Source of the DNA: Pleomorphomonas sp. NRK KF1
Lineage (GTDB): Bacteria; Pseudomonadota; Alphaproteobacteria; Rhizobiales; Pleomorphomonadaceae
NCBI RefSeq assembly: GCF_023721755.1
Contig: NZ_JAMDLH010000011.1
Span: 1-64,000 of the forward strand
Direction: 5' to 3'
DNA: 64,000 nucleotides
A model generated the notes under the pieces. That model had not been told where the DNA came from. It saw only the letters and a list, made by a program, of their open reading frames with translations, and did not search any database. Below are positions 1-7,572 of this stretch, piece after piece. Position numbers and translations under genes: made by a program. Within the stretch, counting starts at the first letter, position 1; each line of letters opens with the position of its first letter.

Positions 1-331
1 CGGCAGCTACACGCTCACCGCCTCCGGTCTCACCTCCGGCAACTACGACATCAGCTATGTCGCGGGAGCCCTGACGGTGAACAAGGCCTCGCTGACGGTC
101 ACCGCCAACAGCGCGGCCAAGACCTACGACGGTCTCGCCTACACCGGTGGCAACGGCGTCACCTACGCCGGTCTGGTCAATGGCGAGACCGCGTCGGTGC
201 TCGGCGGAACGCTGACCTACGGCGGCACGTCTCAGGGTGCGGCCAACGCCGGCAGCTACACCCTCACCGCCTCCGGCCTCACCTCAGGCAACTACGACAT
301 CAGCTATGTCGCGGGAGCCCTGACCATCAAC
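1..331 (+). repeat. Tandem 249-bp coding repeat (MBG unit)
   Basis: The first ~75 bases of the window recur almost unchanged 249 bases later (position 1 matches 250, position 60 matches 309), which is one 83-codon MBG unit. Only one full unit and the end of another lie in the window, so more copies probably lie to the left. Near-identity at the DNA level suggests recent duplication or homogenisation. Confidence 0.85.
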
Positions 332-775
332 CCGATCACTTTGGCGGTTGGGCTGTTCGCAGACGCGAGCCAGCCGGACCATAACGCCTTCGCCCAGGGG
401 CGCATCAGTCCGACACCAGGGACGACACTGAGCTTTGTCCTGCCTGAGACCTCAGCGCAACTGCGCACGGCATCGGTTTCCCCGGCTTCCAATGTCGCTT
501 TCGACAACTCCGTCTACGATACCTACAACATGATAACGGGTGCCGTTTCCAGCGACAGCATGCCAGACGATGCAGCTTCGCAGACCAATACCGGAACGAG
601 GACTCTGGTCTTTGCTCCCGGGACGTTCGCCATCCTGGGCGTCTTCGCCGACGATGGCGATGGTGAGGCGTCAGCGGCTTCCTCCCTTGCCGAGCCGGCG
701 TGCAGCGTGGGCGTTGCCGGCGCGGCATCTGCCGGCATTCCCTATCCCTGCAATGTGGCGAGCGACGGCGGATAG
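2..775 (+). CDS. C-terminal part of a large repeat-containing exoprotein (TpsA/filamentous haemagglutinin type, MBG repeats), cut by the window edge
   Basis: The reading frame is open from the left window edge and ends with TAG at 773-775, so only the C-terminal ~257 residues are visible. Residues are dominated by an MBG-type repeat with the signature KTYDGLAYTG and NAGSYTLTASG...GNYDISYVAGALT; the unit is 83 residues long. After the last repeat comes about 145 residues of non-repeat sequence with two cysteines near the end, which I do not recognise. MBG repeats are typical of long secreted adhesins. The gene lies 80 bases upstream of a TpsB transporter in the same direction, so it is most likely the TpsA partner exported by it; the N-terminal TPS domain that would prove this lies outside the window. 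Family assignment is by repeat and context. Confidence 0.75.
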   Translation, partial: GSYTLTASGLTSGNYDISYVAGALTVNKASLTVTANSAAKTYDGLAYTGGNGVTYAGLVNGETASVLGGTLTYGGTSQGAANAGSYTLTASGLTSGNYDISYVAGALTINPITLAVGLFADASQPDHNAFAQGRISPTPGTTLSFVLPETSAQLRTASVSPASNVAFDNSVYDTYNMITGAVSSDSMPDDAASQTNTGTRTLVFAPGTFAILGVFADDGDGEASAASSLAEPACSVGVAGAASAGIPYPCNVASDGG

Positions 776-855
776 GTAAGGCACGGGAGCCGTGAGAAAT
801 TGGCTAGAGAGACGGGGGAGCCGGTGTTGCTAAAAAAGATTGGGGTAAAGGCTGA

Positions 856-2673
856 ATGCAACGCATGAGATGGACTTTGGGGTGCAGGAGGGCGGTACTC
901 GCGGCACTGATGATGGTGCTGTCACCGCCGGGGCAGGCCCAGCCGGCGACGCAAGGCGCCCCGATCGAACGCCATCGGGTCGTTGTGCCGTCTCCGAGGC
1001 CGAGCGCGATCACGATCGACGCCGCGACCTACGGGTCGGACGACACCACGCCCTATGGCGTAGACCTAGTCGGCGTCACCTTGATCGGAGAGGATGACGC
1101 GGTCTTGGCCGAGCCCGCCGACGGCGTTATCGTCGAAGCCGCTCCGCAGCCTGAAGGCAAGGGCGGGTTGCGTGCAGCCTTGGCCTCGGCGCTGCTCCCC
1201 GCCCTCGGCAAGCCTCTTTCCGCCCATGAGATCGCCGCGTTGCAGGCGACAGTCGCCGCGGTCTATCGTTCGTTCGGGATGCCGTTCATCTCGGTGACGG
1301 CGCCGCCGCAGGAGATCACCGACGGTGTCATCCAGCTTAGGGTGATAGCCTTCCGCGCCGGCACAGTCAGGGTCGACGGGACCAATGGAAGCTCGCCACC
1401 CGACGCCGACGTGATCGAAGCGGGCATCCGCCTCAAGAACGGCGATACGATCGACGGCAGCCAGCTCAGCGAAGACATTGACTGGCTTAACCGCAATCCC
1501 TATCGCCACGTCGGCGCGGTCTTCTCGCCCGGCGAGGCGATTGCTCTCTCCAACCTTTCGCTAGAAGTCGACGAGGCCAAGCCCTGGACGCTGTCGGCGG
1601 GCTGGTCGAACAGCGGGTCGAATGCCACCGGCCTCCAGCGCTACTCGCTAGGCGCCGGCGTTTTCCTGCCGTGGGCCAACGGCGCGACGCTGTCTGTGCT
1701 CTTGACGGGCGGCGACAATCTCATCGCGCATCCGGATCGCCTCTTGCTTTCCGACGGCGACTATCCGGCCTACCTCAGCGAAGCGGCGCGGATCGTTGTC
1801 CCGACCCTTGCACGTCAAGAGATTGAGTTTGCACCAAACCTCGTGGCAACAAGACAGGATATCGACGCCCTCACTTCGGTTCAGAACCTCACCTTCGAGC
1901 TGCCGATCACCTACCGCACAGCGGTTTCGAACCTTTTTCCAGGGCATTACTGGGGCGATCTTTACGGCGTCGTCACTTTCAAGGGCCTTGAGCGCAAAGT
2001 CTACTATTCCGGTTCTGAGGTGTCTTCCGGCAGCGCCGCGCTGATGGAGTTCGCATTCGGCTGGACCGACACCATCAGCGATTCCCATGGACAGACCGCG
2101 TTCGATGTAAGCCTCGTCGCCAATCCTGGGGCTACCCTTGCAAACTCCGATGACGCCGCGTGGTCGAGCTATACCAACGGCCGGGTCACCAACGCCTCCT
2201 ACCTCTACGGCGTCGTCAACCTGACGCGGCACACCCAGTTGCCGCCGCTTTTGGGGAACGATGGCTTTTCGCTTGTCAATCAGCTCACCGGCGTGTTCGC
2301 CAGTACGGCGCTGCCCGACACCGAACGGCTGGCACTCGGCGGCACCTCCGGCTCGCGCGGCTACGACTTTTCCGCTGTCGCGGTGGATCAAGGTGTCATA
2401 TTTCGCAACGAGTTGCGCGCGCCGACGCTTTCCACCCCGGCCGACTCGCCGATCACGGCAAGCTTCTCACCTTACCTATTCGCCGATGCTGCCTGGGGCG
2501 AGGATCTTTCGAGCAAGACCTCCGAGACGATGATCTCGCTTGGCACTGGCCTCGATATGGTCGTCGCCGATCATGTCACCGGTAGCCTCGTCGTCGGGCG
2601 GGCCATGACCGACGCCAGCTCGACAAAGGCCGGAGACTGGACGGTCTTTGGCCAGCTTGACGTCAAATTCTGA
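856..2673 (+). CDS. Two-partner secretion outer-membrane transporter (TpsB, ShlB/FhaC family)
   Basis: 605 residues. A signal peptide spans roughly residues 1-29 (hydrophobic AVLAALMMVL then GQAQ). A POTRA-type domain follows at about 95-180 (ALGKPLSAHEIAALQATVAAVYRSF... ending in VIAFRAGTVRVDG), and the rest is alternating beta-strand sequence typical of a 16-strand barrel, ending in the outer-membrane signature terminal phenylalanine (QLDVKF). Members of this family sit in the outer membrane and export one TpsA exoprotein from the periplasm. The start ATG is preceded by AAAGG at five bases. It follows the MBG-repeat exoprotein and precedes an IalB-like gene, all in one direction, which suggests one transcription unit. 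Length fits the family (550-600). Confidence 0.88.
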   Translation: MQRMRWTLGCRRAVLAALMMVLSPPGQAQPATQGAPIERHRVVVPSPRPSAITIDAATYGSDDTTPYGVDLVGVTLIGEDDAVLAEPADGVIVEAAPQPEGKGGLRAALASALLPALGKPLSAHEIAALQATVAAVYRSFGMPFISVTAPPQEITDGVIQLRVIAFRAGTVRVDGTNGSSPPDADVIEAGIRLKNGDTIDGSQLSEDIDWLNRNPYRHVGAVFSPGEAIALSNLSLEVDEAKPWTLSAGWSNSGSNATGLQRYSLGAGVFLPWANGATLSVLLTGGDNLIAHPDRLLLSDGDYPAYLSEAARIVVPTLARQEIEFAPNLVATRQDIDALTSVQNLTFELPITYRTAVSNLFPGHYWGDLYGVVTFKGLERKVYYSGSEVSSGSAALMEFAFGWTDTISDSHGQTAFDVSLVANPGATLANSDDAAWSSYTNGRVTNASYLYGVVNLTRHTQLPPLLGNDGFSLVNQLTGVFASTALPDTERLALGGTSGSRGYDFSAVAVDQGVIFRNELRAPTLSTPADSPITASFSPYLFADAAWGEDLSSKTSETMISLGTGLDMVVADHVTGSLVVGRAMTDASSTKAGDWTVFGQLDVKF

Positions 2674-2716
2674 CCGCTTTCCCAGCTACTTCCCTCTTAT
2701 CTCAAAGGTGATGTAC

Positions 2717-3280
2717 ATGAACAACAAGAAGTCCCGCACCCTCCCCGCTCTCCTGCTCATGTCGACCACCCTCGCTGTCATGGGTCCGGCCGCGCTTGGC
2801 CCGGCTTGCGCTCAGGCTGCTGGCGCTGCGAACGACGTCAATGCCGATACGCCCCAGGCGACCACGGCGCTCTATCGCGACTGGCAGCTGCATTGCGTTG
2901 TCGGCAAGGACGGCGGCAAAACGTGCGAGGCAGCCGGAGCCGTTCTCGCCGGCGACGGTAAGGGGGTTGCCGCTCGCGTCGTCGTCGGTCGCCCCGCTCC
3001 GGCCGAACCGATCCAAGTCGTCATTCAGCTCGCTCCGGGCGTTTGGCTGCCGGACGGTGTCAGTCTCAGCGTGCCCGGTGCCAAGACTCCGCTCAAGATC
3101 GAGTTCAAACAGTGCGTCCAGGTCTGCTTTGCGCAGACCAATCTCGACGATGCGACTGTCAGCGCCATGAAGACCTCCGACAAGCCGGCGACGCTCAGCT
3201 TCGTCGATGCGCAGCGTCAGCCTGTCGCACTCCCCCTTTCACTCGCGGGATTCAAGAATGCCATGGATGCCGGAGTTTGA
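2717..3280 (+). CDS. IalB (invasion-associated locus B) family secreted protein
   Basis: 187 residues. An N-terminal signal peptide (hydrophobic LLLMSTTLAVMGPAALGPA, then ACAQAAG) targets it to the periplasm. The mature part has the IalB pattern: YRDWQLHC near the start, a central LAPGVWLPDGVSLSV stretch and the two-cysteine motif EFKQCVQVCFAQ, then a C-terminal F(V)DAQRQPVALPLSLAGFKNA. ATG at 2717 is preferred over ATG at 2711, because AGG at 2706-2708 is eight bases from 2717 but only two from 2711; a longer frame would run into tpsB. IalB proteins were first linked to erythrocyte invasion in Bartonella but are widespread in free-living alphaproteobacteria, so no virulence role is inferred. 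Its position after tpsB suggests it is co-transcribed with the secretion pair. Confidence 0.85.
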   Translation: MNNKKSRTLPALLLMSTTLAVMGPAALGPACAQAAGAANDVNADTPQATTALYRDWQLHCVVGKDGGKTCEAAGAVLAGDGKGVAARVVVGRPAPAEPIQVVIQLAPGVWLPDGVSLSVPGAKTPLKIEFKQCVQVCFAQTNLDDATVSAMKTSDKPATLSFVDAQRQPVALPLSLAGFKNAMDAGV

Positions 3281-3316
3281 CGACAGGTCTCGCCAAGTTG
3301 ACGTTGCCCCTTCGGC

Positions 3317-3455
3317 CTAATACCGCTTTCGTCGGGTTTTGACCTTTTGGGCGAAACCCGACGAAAGCGGAGGCGCCCGACCGGCCAGCGGCCGGTCAGA
3401 CCGAAACCCGCTTGAGCCGGAAGACTCCGGATCAAGCGCAACGAGCATAATCCGG
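3317..3455. repeat. Dispersed intergenic palindromic element, copy 1 (also acts as terminator after ialB)
   Basis: Three hairpins in series. The first has perfect 17-bp arms (3323-3339 and 3354-3370, ccgctttcgtcgggttt and its complement) around a 14-base loop; the second has 8-bp arms gaccggcc/ggccggtc (3379-3386, 3390-3397); the third pairs cttgagccgg (3411-3420) with ccggatcaag (3427-3436) with one mismatch. The same three-hairpin order and much of the sequence recurs at 56985-57110, so this is a family of repeats and not a simple terminator. It lies in the gap after ialB and before an IS remnant. Confidence 0.8.
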
Positions 3456-3492
3456 TTTGAAGTTCGTTCTGGCCCATTGAGAGGATCAGGAC

Positions 3493-3639
3493 ATGAAGCG
3501 TAGTCGCTTCAGCGAAGAGCAGATCATCGGCATCCTGAAGGAGCACGAGAGCGGCGTCCCGATTGCCGGACTAGACACATTGTTGGCGGCCATCCAGAAC
3601 GCCGCAAGGCCGAGAAGCACCAAAAACTCGGTGGCCTAG
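3493..3639 (+). pseudogene. Remnant of an IS3-family transposase OrfA
   Basis: The first 25 codons read MKRSRFSEEQIIGILKEHES followed by GVPIAG, which is the well-known N-terminus of IS3-group (IS407/IS1222-like) OrfA helix-turn-helix proteins. After residue ~26 the similarity stops abruptly; the frame continues for 22 unrelated codons (LDTLLAAIQNAARPRSTKNS...) to TAG at 3637-3639. OrfA is normally near 90 residues and is followed by OrfB, which is absent. ATG is preceded by aggatcagg, a fair ribosome site. This is a decayed insertion, probably deleted from the right side, and it marks past mobile-element activity next to the tRNA gene. Confidence 0.75.
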
Positions 3640-3696
3640 ACCTCTTGGCCTGGAATCAGAGAACTATAGGCAAATTGTTGATTATCTTGGGAAAAG

Positions 3697-3772
<76 letters not shown>

Positions 3773-3954
3773 ACTTTTCTCGCCGGACGTTGGTGTCGTC
3801 CGGAAGCGATGGCGGGCTTATAACCATGGCAGAGATCGGGCGCAAGCTCTTTTCGGTCTGTTAGGCGAAAAAAATGAAAATCCTTTGTTTTCAAAATATT
3901 AGACGAGATCACTCCACACCTGAGACTCACTCGAGCGAGACCCCGCGCGGTCGC

Positions 3955-3993
3955 ACGAAAACAAACGGCGGCACCTTTCGGGCCGCCGCGTTT
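3955..3993 (-). terminator. Rho-independent terminator after the phzF-like gene
   Basis: Read on the minus strand, a GC-rich stem (AACGCGGCGGC against GCCGCCGTT, eight- to nine-base loop) is followed by TGTTTT, just after the stop codon of the phzF-like gene at 4017. The gap 3773-4016 otherwise holds AT-rich sequence upstream of the tRNA, probably its promoter. Confidence 0.7.
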
Positions 3994-4016
3994 GCCATCG
4001 ATCCGATAATCCGGCG

Positions 4017-4928
4017 TCAGACGTAGAGTTCGCCGCGCCCGACGATCACCGCCTCGCCGCCGATGCGACCGCCAGTGAGCTTACCCTTCTCGATGATGAT
4101 CTCGAGCTCGATAAGGCTCGGCCGTCCCATCTCGAAGCCCTGCTCGATGACGAGCTGATGCTCGCCATCGGCCGGCCGGTCGAAGCGGCGCACCACGGCC
4201 GAGAAGGCGGCGGCGGCCGAACCGGTGGCCGGGTCCTCGCCGATGCCGAGATGCGGCGCAAACATGCGGGCATGGAAGTCGTGGCCGTTGGTCACCACCT
4301 CGCGCGTATAGACGAACAGGTCGAGTTCGGCGGAACCGAAGGCGCCCGCCCACAGCGACTTGTCGACGCGGATGCGGCGCATGGCATCGAGGCCGGCCAG
4401 AGGCAGGAAGACGAACACCGGACCGCCGCCGTCGAAGACGCAGGGCACGTGATTCTCGAAACCGATATCGCCCCGGCTCAGCCCCAGCGCCGAGGCGGCG
4501 AGCCCCACGTCGCCATGGAACGGCCGCTCTTCGGGCAGCTTCGGCAGGTCGAACACGGCACGGCCCGATCGTTCCGGCGAAATGGTGACGCCGCAGCGGA
4601 CGACACCCACCTGCTCTTCCAGAACGACCATGGCGTCGGTTTCGCGCTCGATTCCCTGCAGTCGCTCGTGAGCGAGCAGCACGGCCGTGCCAACGGTGGG
4701 ATGACCGGCGAACGGCAGTTCGCGCCCGGGCGTGAAGATGCGAATCCTGGCCGACGTGCCGGGCCGCGACGGCGGCTCCACGAACACGGTTTCGGACAGG
4801 TTGAATTCCTTGGTGATCGCCAGCATGGCGGCGCTGTCGAGGCCGGCGCTATCCAGCACGACCGCCAGCGGATTGCCCGTCAGTCCCTTCGCGGTGAAAA
4901 CATCGAGAATCGCATATCGACGAGCCAC
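4017..4928 (-). CDS. PhzF family isomerase/epimerase-like protein
   Basis: 303 residues with the two-lobed diaminopimelate-epimerase-like fold of PhzF proteins. Clear family motifs are the N-terminal YAILDVFTAKGLTGNPLAVV, the acid-base glutamate in NLSETVFV (Glu46), the RIFTPGRELPFAGHPTVG stretch, and the C-terminal GEDPATGSAAAAF that contributes to the second half of the active site. The start is GTG, eight bases after AGGAG. PhzF itself acts in phenazine synthesis, but no phenazine genes are present here; most family members have no known substrate, so only the fold and isomerase-type chemistry can be claimed. It stands alone on this strand and ends at a strong terminator. Confidence 0.88.
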   Translation of the reverse strand: MARRYAILDVFTAKGLTGNPLAVVLDSAGLDSAAMLAITKEFNLSETVFVEPPSRPGTSARIRIFTPGRELPFAGHPTVGTAVLLAHERLQGIERETDAMVVLEEQVGVVRCGVTISPERSGRAVFDLPKLPEERPFHGDVGLAASALGLSRGDIGFENHVPCVFDGGGPVFVFLPLAGLDAMRRIRVDKSLWAGAFGSAELDLFVYTREVVTNGHDFHARMFAPHLGIGEDPATGSAAAAFSAVVRRFDRPADGEHQLVIEQGFEMGRPSLIELEIIIEKGKLTGGRIGGEAVIVGRGELYV

Positions 4929-5112
4929 TTGGTTCTCTCCTGAGGCGCACGGGTGCCGGCCACCATAGTGGTGACTTCGGTTTTAGTCCACGTCGGTTAT
5001 CACCCGAATTTCACCACGCCCCTTCCAAAATGCGACCAAAATTACCAGCTATGACTAACGGAAAGGATGCACCGGTGCGTCAAGCTTCGACGACCGGGCG
5101 TGGAGACGTGAA

Positions 5113-5535
5113 ATGTCCAGGCTGTCTAGGATTGCCGCCCCTGTCGCCATCGCCGCCGTCCTGTCCTCGCTGGCGCTGCCGGCCTTGGCGGATGGCTATC
5201 ATCACAGGCACCATCGCTACGATGGCGGCGACGTCGCCGCCGCTGGCGCGATCGGTTTGCTCGGAGGCGCCATCCTGGGCGCCGCGCTGGCCTCGCCGCC
5301 TCCGCCGCCCGTCTATTACGAGCCGGCTCCGCCCGTTTACTACGAGCCGCCCGTCGTCTACCGGCCGGCTCCGGTTGTCGTCTATCGGCAGCCGGCCCCG
5401 GTCTACGCGGCGGCGCCGAGCGAGCATCAGGCCTGGTGCTCGGGGCGCTATCGCTCCTACAATCCTTACGACAATACGTGGGTCGACAACCGCGGAAACC
5501 TGCGCCCCTGCCAGTCGCCGTATTTCGGCGGCTGA
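5113..5535 (+). CDS. BA14K family secreted protein
   Basis: 140 residues. A signal peptide (residues ~1-26, ending LPALA) is followed by a His-rich patch, a glycine/alanine hydrophobic segment (AAAGAIGLLGGAILGAAL, ~43-60), a proline/tyrosine-rich linker with repeated PPVYYEP/VVYRPAP units, and the C-terminal BA14K motif WCSGRYRSYNPYDNTWVDN. BA14K proteins of Brucella and relatives are immunoreactive, envelope-associated and have been reported to bind sugars; the function here is not known. ATG follows GGAG at a seven-base spacing, and a strong terminator follows the gene, so it is monocistronic. Confidence 0.88.
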   Translation: MSRLSRIAAPVAIAAVLSSLALPALADGYHHRHHRYDGGDVAAAGAIGLLGGAILGAALASPPPPPVYYEPAPPVYYEPPVVYRPAPVVVYRQPAPVYAAAPSEHQAWCSGRYRSYNPYDNTWVDNRGNLRPCQSPYFGG

Positions 5536-5575
5536 CAGGAAAAGCCACCACCCCAGGCAGATCGCAGTACCTCCC

Positions 5576-5610
5576 CCGCCCGCCGCGACCTCCAGGCGGG
5601 CGGTTCTTTA
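5576..5610 (+). terminator. Rho-independent terminator of the BA14K gene
   Basis: Perfect 9-bp stem ccgcccgcc (5576-5584) / ggcgggcgg (5595-5603) with a 10-base loop, followed by ttcttta. The T-run overlaps the stop codon of the convergent Nudix gene. Confidence 0.85.
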
Positions 5611-6318
5611 TCCCGCCAGAAGTCGGGCCGCGAAGGCCCGGCTGTAGCAGGTGACCTCCGGACGATCGAGTTCCGAGACGGAGCGGAAGGCGATGACCCG
5701 CTCCAGCTCGCGGTCCTCTTGCCGGTCGAGCTCGGCCATGATGACGGCGACGAGTTCTTCGGCCGGCATCGGGAACCGGAACACCCGCCCGATCGACACG
5801 CGCGGCCCGTCGAAGGCGGCCAGCATACCGTCCGTCACCGCGTCGGCGGCACTCAGCCCCGTTTCCTCGCGAAGTTCCCGCTCGATGGACGCCATCACCC
5901 CGACATTGCCGTCGGCATCGACGTCGGACGGCTCCAGGCTGCCGCCCGGCGGATAGATCTTGCCGGCATTGGCCGTCGTCGCGCCCATCTTGCCGAGGAT
6001 CAGCGCTCCATCCGACGACAGCACCAGCGCCGAGCCGAACAGGTTGCGGATGCCGATCTCCGGAAAGCCCCAATCGCGCCAGGCGAGGAACCCGGCGAAA
6101 TCGCCTTCCACCGCCTCTCCCGTCAGCACGCCGCCGTCAATGGCGATGCCGCCCGGCTCGCCCGGCGCGATGGTGCCCAGCACGCGACCGTTCCAGAGAT
6201 GCGGGTTGGCGGCGATGCACGCCGCCCAATGCGCGTCGATCCTGGGACGCATCTCGTCGGCGATGGGCCACGCGCCGGGCCTGAGGCGAAGGCGGATGTC
6301 GGTGATGTCGTAGAGCAT
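5608..6318 (-). CDS. Nudix hydrolase with an enlarged Nudix box
   Basis: About 236 residues. The C-terminal half carries a Nudix box, starting GGSLE and ending RELREETGL, whose glutamates bind the metal ions used to hydrolyse nucleoside-diphosphate-linked substrates. The spacing is unusual: 17 residues separate the GGSLE glutamate from REL, against the seven to nine of the standard box, so a roughly ten-residue loop (PSDVDADGNV) is inserted. The N-terminal ~100 residues (YDITDIRLRLRPGAWPIAD...) form a separate domain I do not recognise. ATG at 6318 is chosen; a TTG at 6339 would add seven residues. Substrate unknown. It is followed on the same strand by nothing until the BA14K terminator. Confidence 0.8.
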   Translation of the reverse strand: MLYDITDIRLRLRPGAWPIADEMRPRIDAHWAACIAANPHLWNGRVLGTIAPGEPGGIAIDGGVLTGEAVEGDFAGFLAWRDWGFPEIGIRNLFGSALVLSSDGALILGKMGATTANAGKIYPPGGSLEPSDVDADGNVGVMASIERELREETGLSAADAVTDGMLAAFDGPRVSIGRVFRFPMPAEELVAVIMAELDRQEDRELERVIAFRSVSELDRPEVTCYSRAFAARLLAG

Positions 6319-6429
6319 GGGAGGTTCCGCGAAGACCAATGGAATCGAACCGTAGAGTAGTCGTGCAATAAGACGCCAGCGTGTTGTGCGTCCTATCTGA
6401 GAAAGAGCCAGCGCTCGTCTGGACCGAAG

Positions 6430-7062
6430 TCAATGCCCGATCGAGACGCCGAGGGCTCGCAAGACGAAATCGGTCAACCGGTCGAGATAAGCGTCGTCAG
6501 CTGGCTGATGGATGACGATCATCCGCCAGTAGAGAAGCGCACCCAGCATGTCGATCGCCAAATCCTTGTCGATGTCGACAGGCAGTTCGCCACGCATGAT
6601 CGCCCTTTCAAGTATCTCCTCGGCACGCGCACGCCGGTTAACCTGCACATTGGAACGGATAGCGGCCGCGAGATCGAGATTCCTCGGCATTTCGGCATGG
6701 AGATCGGGCAGGATTCGCGCCACCAGCGGGTTGCGCAACATGCGCCGCACCTGCCGGAGCAATGCCGCAACATCATCCCGCAGCGTCCTTCCCTCAACCT
6801 TGCTGGCCAGTAACAGATCGACGCGGGTGATCACGTCCGACACCATGGCCAGTTTCGACGGCCAACGCCGGTAGAGGGCAGCCTTGCCGACACCGGCGCG
6901 ACGAGCCACGGCCTCCATGCTGAGAGCCGCGTATCCCGTGGCTGCCCACTCGCGGAATACGGCGCGTTCGATCGCCCGCGTCACCCTCTCCTGCATGATG
7001 GCGGCGCCACTCGGCGTCCGACGGCGCTTGTCTTTTTTTTCGTCGGAACGGTTGCGTTCCAT
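6430..7062 (-). CDS. TetR/AcrR family transcriptional repressor
   Basis: About 210 residues. The helix-turn-helix is at residues ~25-70 (FREWAATGYAALSMEAVARRAGVGKAALYRRWPSK), followed by a helical TetR C-terminal ligand domain. It is divergent from a SnoaL-like/NmrA-like gene pair, and the intergenic region carries two copies of the same palindrome, one covering the first codons of this gene, which fits autorepression together with control of the pair. ATG 7062 (MERNRS) is chosen; an in-frame ATG at 7107 (MERIRS) also exists because the second operator copy reads the same way. The 111-base gap down to the Nudix gene shows nothing clear. Confidence 0.85.
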   Translation of the reverse strand: MERNRSDEKKDKRRRTPSGAAIMQERVTRAIERAVFREWAATGYAALSMEAVARRAGVGKAALYRRWPSKLAMVSDVITRVDLLLASKVEGRTLRDDVAALLRQVRRMLRNPLVARILPDLHAEMPRNLDLAAAIRSNVQVNRRARAEEILERAIMRGELPVDIDKDLAIDMLGALLYWRMIVIHQPADDAYLDRLTDFVLRALGVSIGH

Positions 7063-7105
7063 CCGCACACTCCATATATCGGTTGCGACGGAACGTATCC
7101 GTTCC
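7045..7105. promoter_or_regulatory. Paired palindromic operators between divergent tetR and SnoaL genes
   Basis: Two copies of GGAACG-N4-CGTTCC, at 7045-7060 (spacer gttg) and 7090-7105 (spacer tatc), both with perfect 6-bp arms, 45 bases apart centre to centre. They lie between the tetR start and the GTG of the SnoaL gene, the expected place for a TetR-family repressor to block both promoters. Which promoter each one covers cannot be told from sequence. Confidence 0.75.
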
Positions 7106-7128
7106 ATCGATGATGGGGATAGGAGCAA

Positions 7129-7572
7129 GTGGCAGAAAAGGCAATCAACCTCTCGAGCTTTTCCGACATGCTCAAGGGAGCGCTCGGCTCTCTGGTCGAT
7201 CAGGAGGCTGACGGCTTCGTGGAAATGATGGCGCCTGATGGGGTGATGGAGTTCCCCTATGCTCCCCCCGACGGAACCACCCGCGTCGAGGGACGCGAGG
7301 CTCTGGCCGCCTATCTCGACGGCTTCCGTGGCGTGATGGCGATCGATTCCTTGACGGAGCCAACCGTGCATCTGACGCAGAACCCCAACGTCGCCATTCT
7401 GGAATTCGGATGCATTGGACGCGGACTCAAGACCGGTCAGCCTTATAACCAGCGCTATATTTCCGTCATCACGCTGAAGGACGGCAAGATTGCCCGCTAT
7501 GTCGACTATTGGAATCCCCTCGTGGGACTTGCCGCCCTGGGCGATGCTCTGTTGCAGGACGGCCCGAAATGA
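7129..7572 (+). CDS. SnoaL-like / NTF2-fold protein
   Basis: 147 residues with the cone-shaped SnoaL/NTF2 pattern: a helical N-terminus, EMMAPDGVMEFPYAPPDG, the REALAAYLDGFRGVM helix and the C-terminal strands YNQRYISVITLKDGKIARYVDYWNP. Family members are small-molecule isomerases, cyclases or hydrolases, or non-catalytic; the substrate cannot be named. The start is GTG with AGGAG only three bases upstream. The stop overlaps the ATG of the next gene (ATGA), so the two are translationally coupled and form one TetR-controlled operon. Confidence 0.82.
   Translation: MAEKAINLSSFSDMLKGALGSLVDQEADGFVEMMAPDGVMEFPYAPPDGTTRVEGREALAAYLDGFRGVMAIDSLTEPTVHLTQNPNVAILEFGCIGRGLKTGQPYNQRYISVITLKDGKIARYVDYWNPLVGLAALGDALLQDGPK

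Noticed and set aside
4017-4928. Phenazine biosynthesis locus
   Set aside because: PhzF-like proteins are common outside phenazine pathways, and no other phz gene is nearby.
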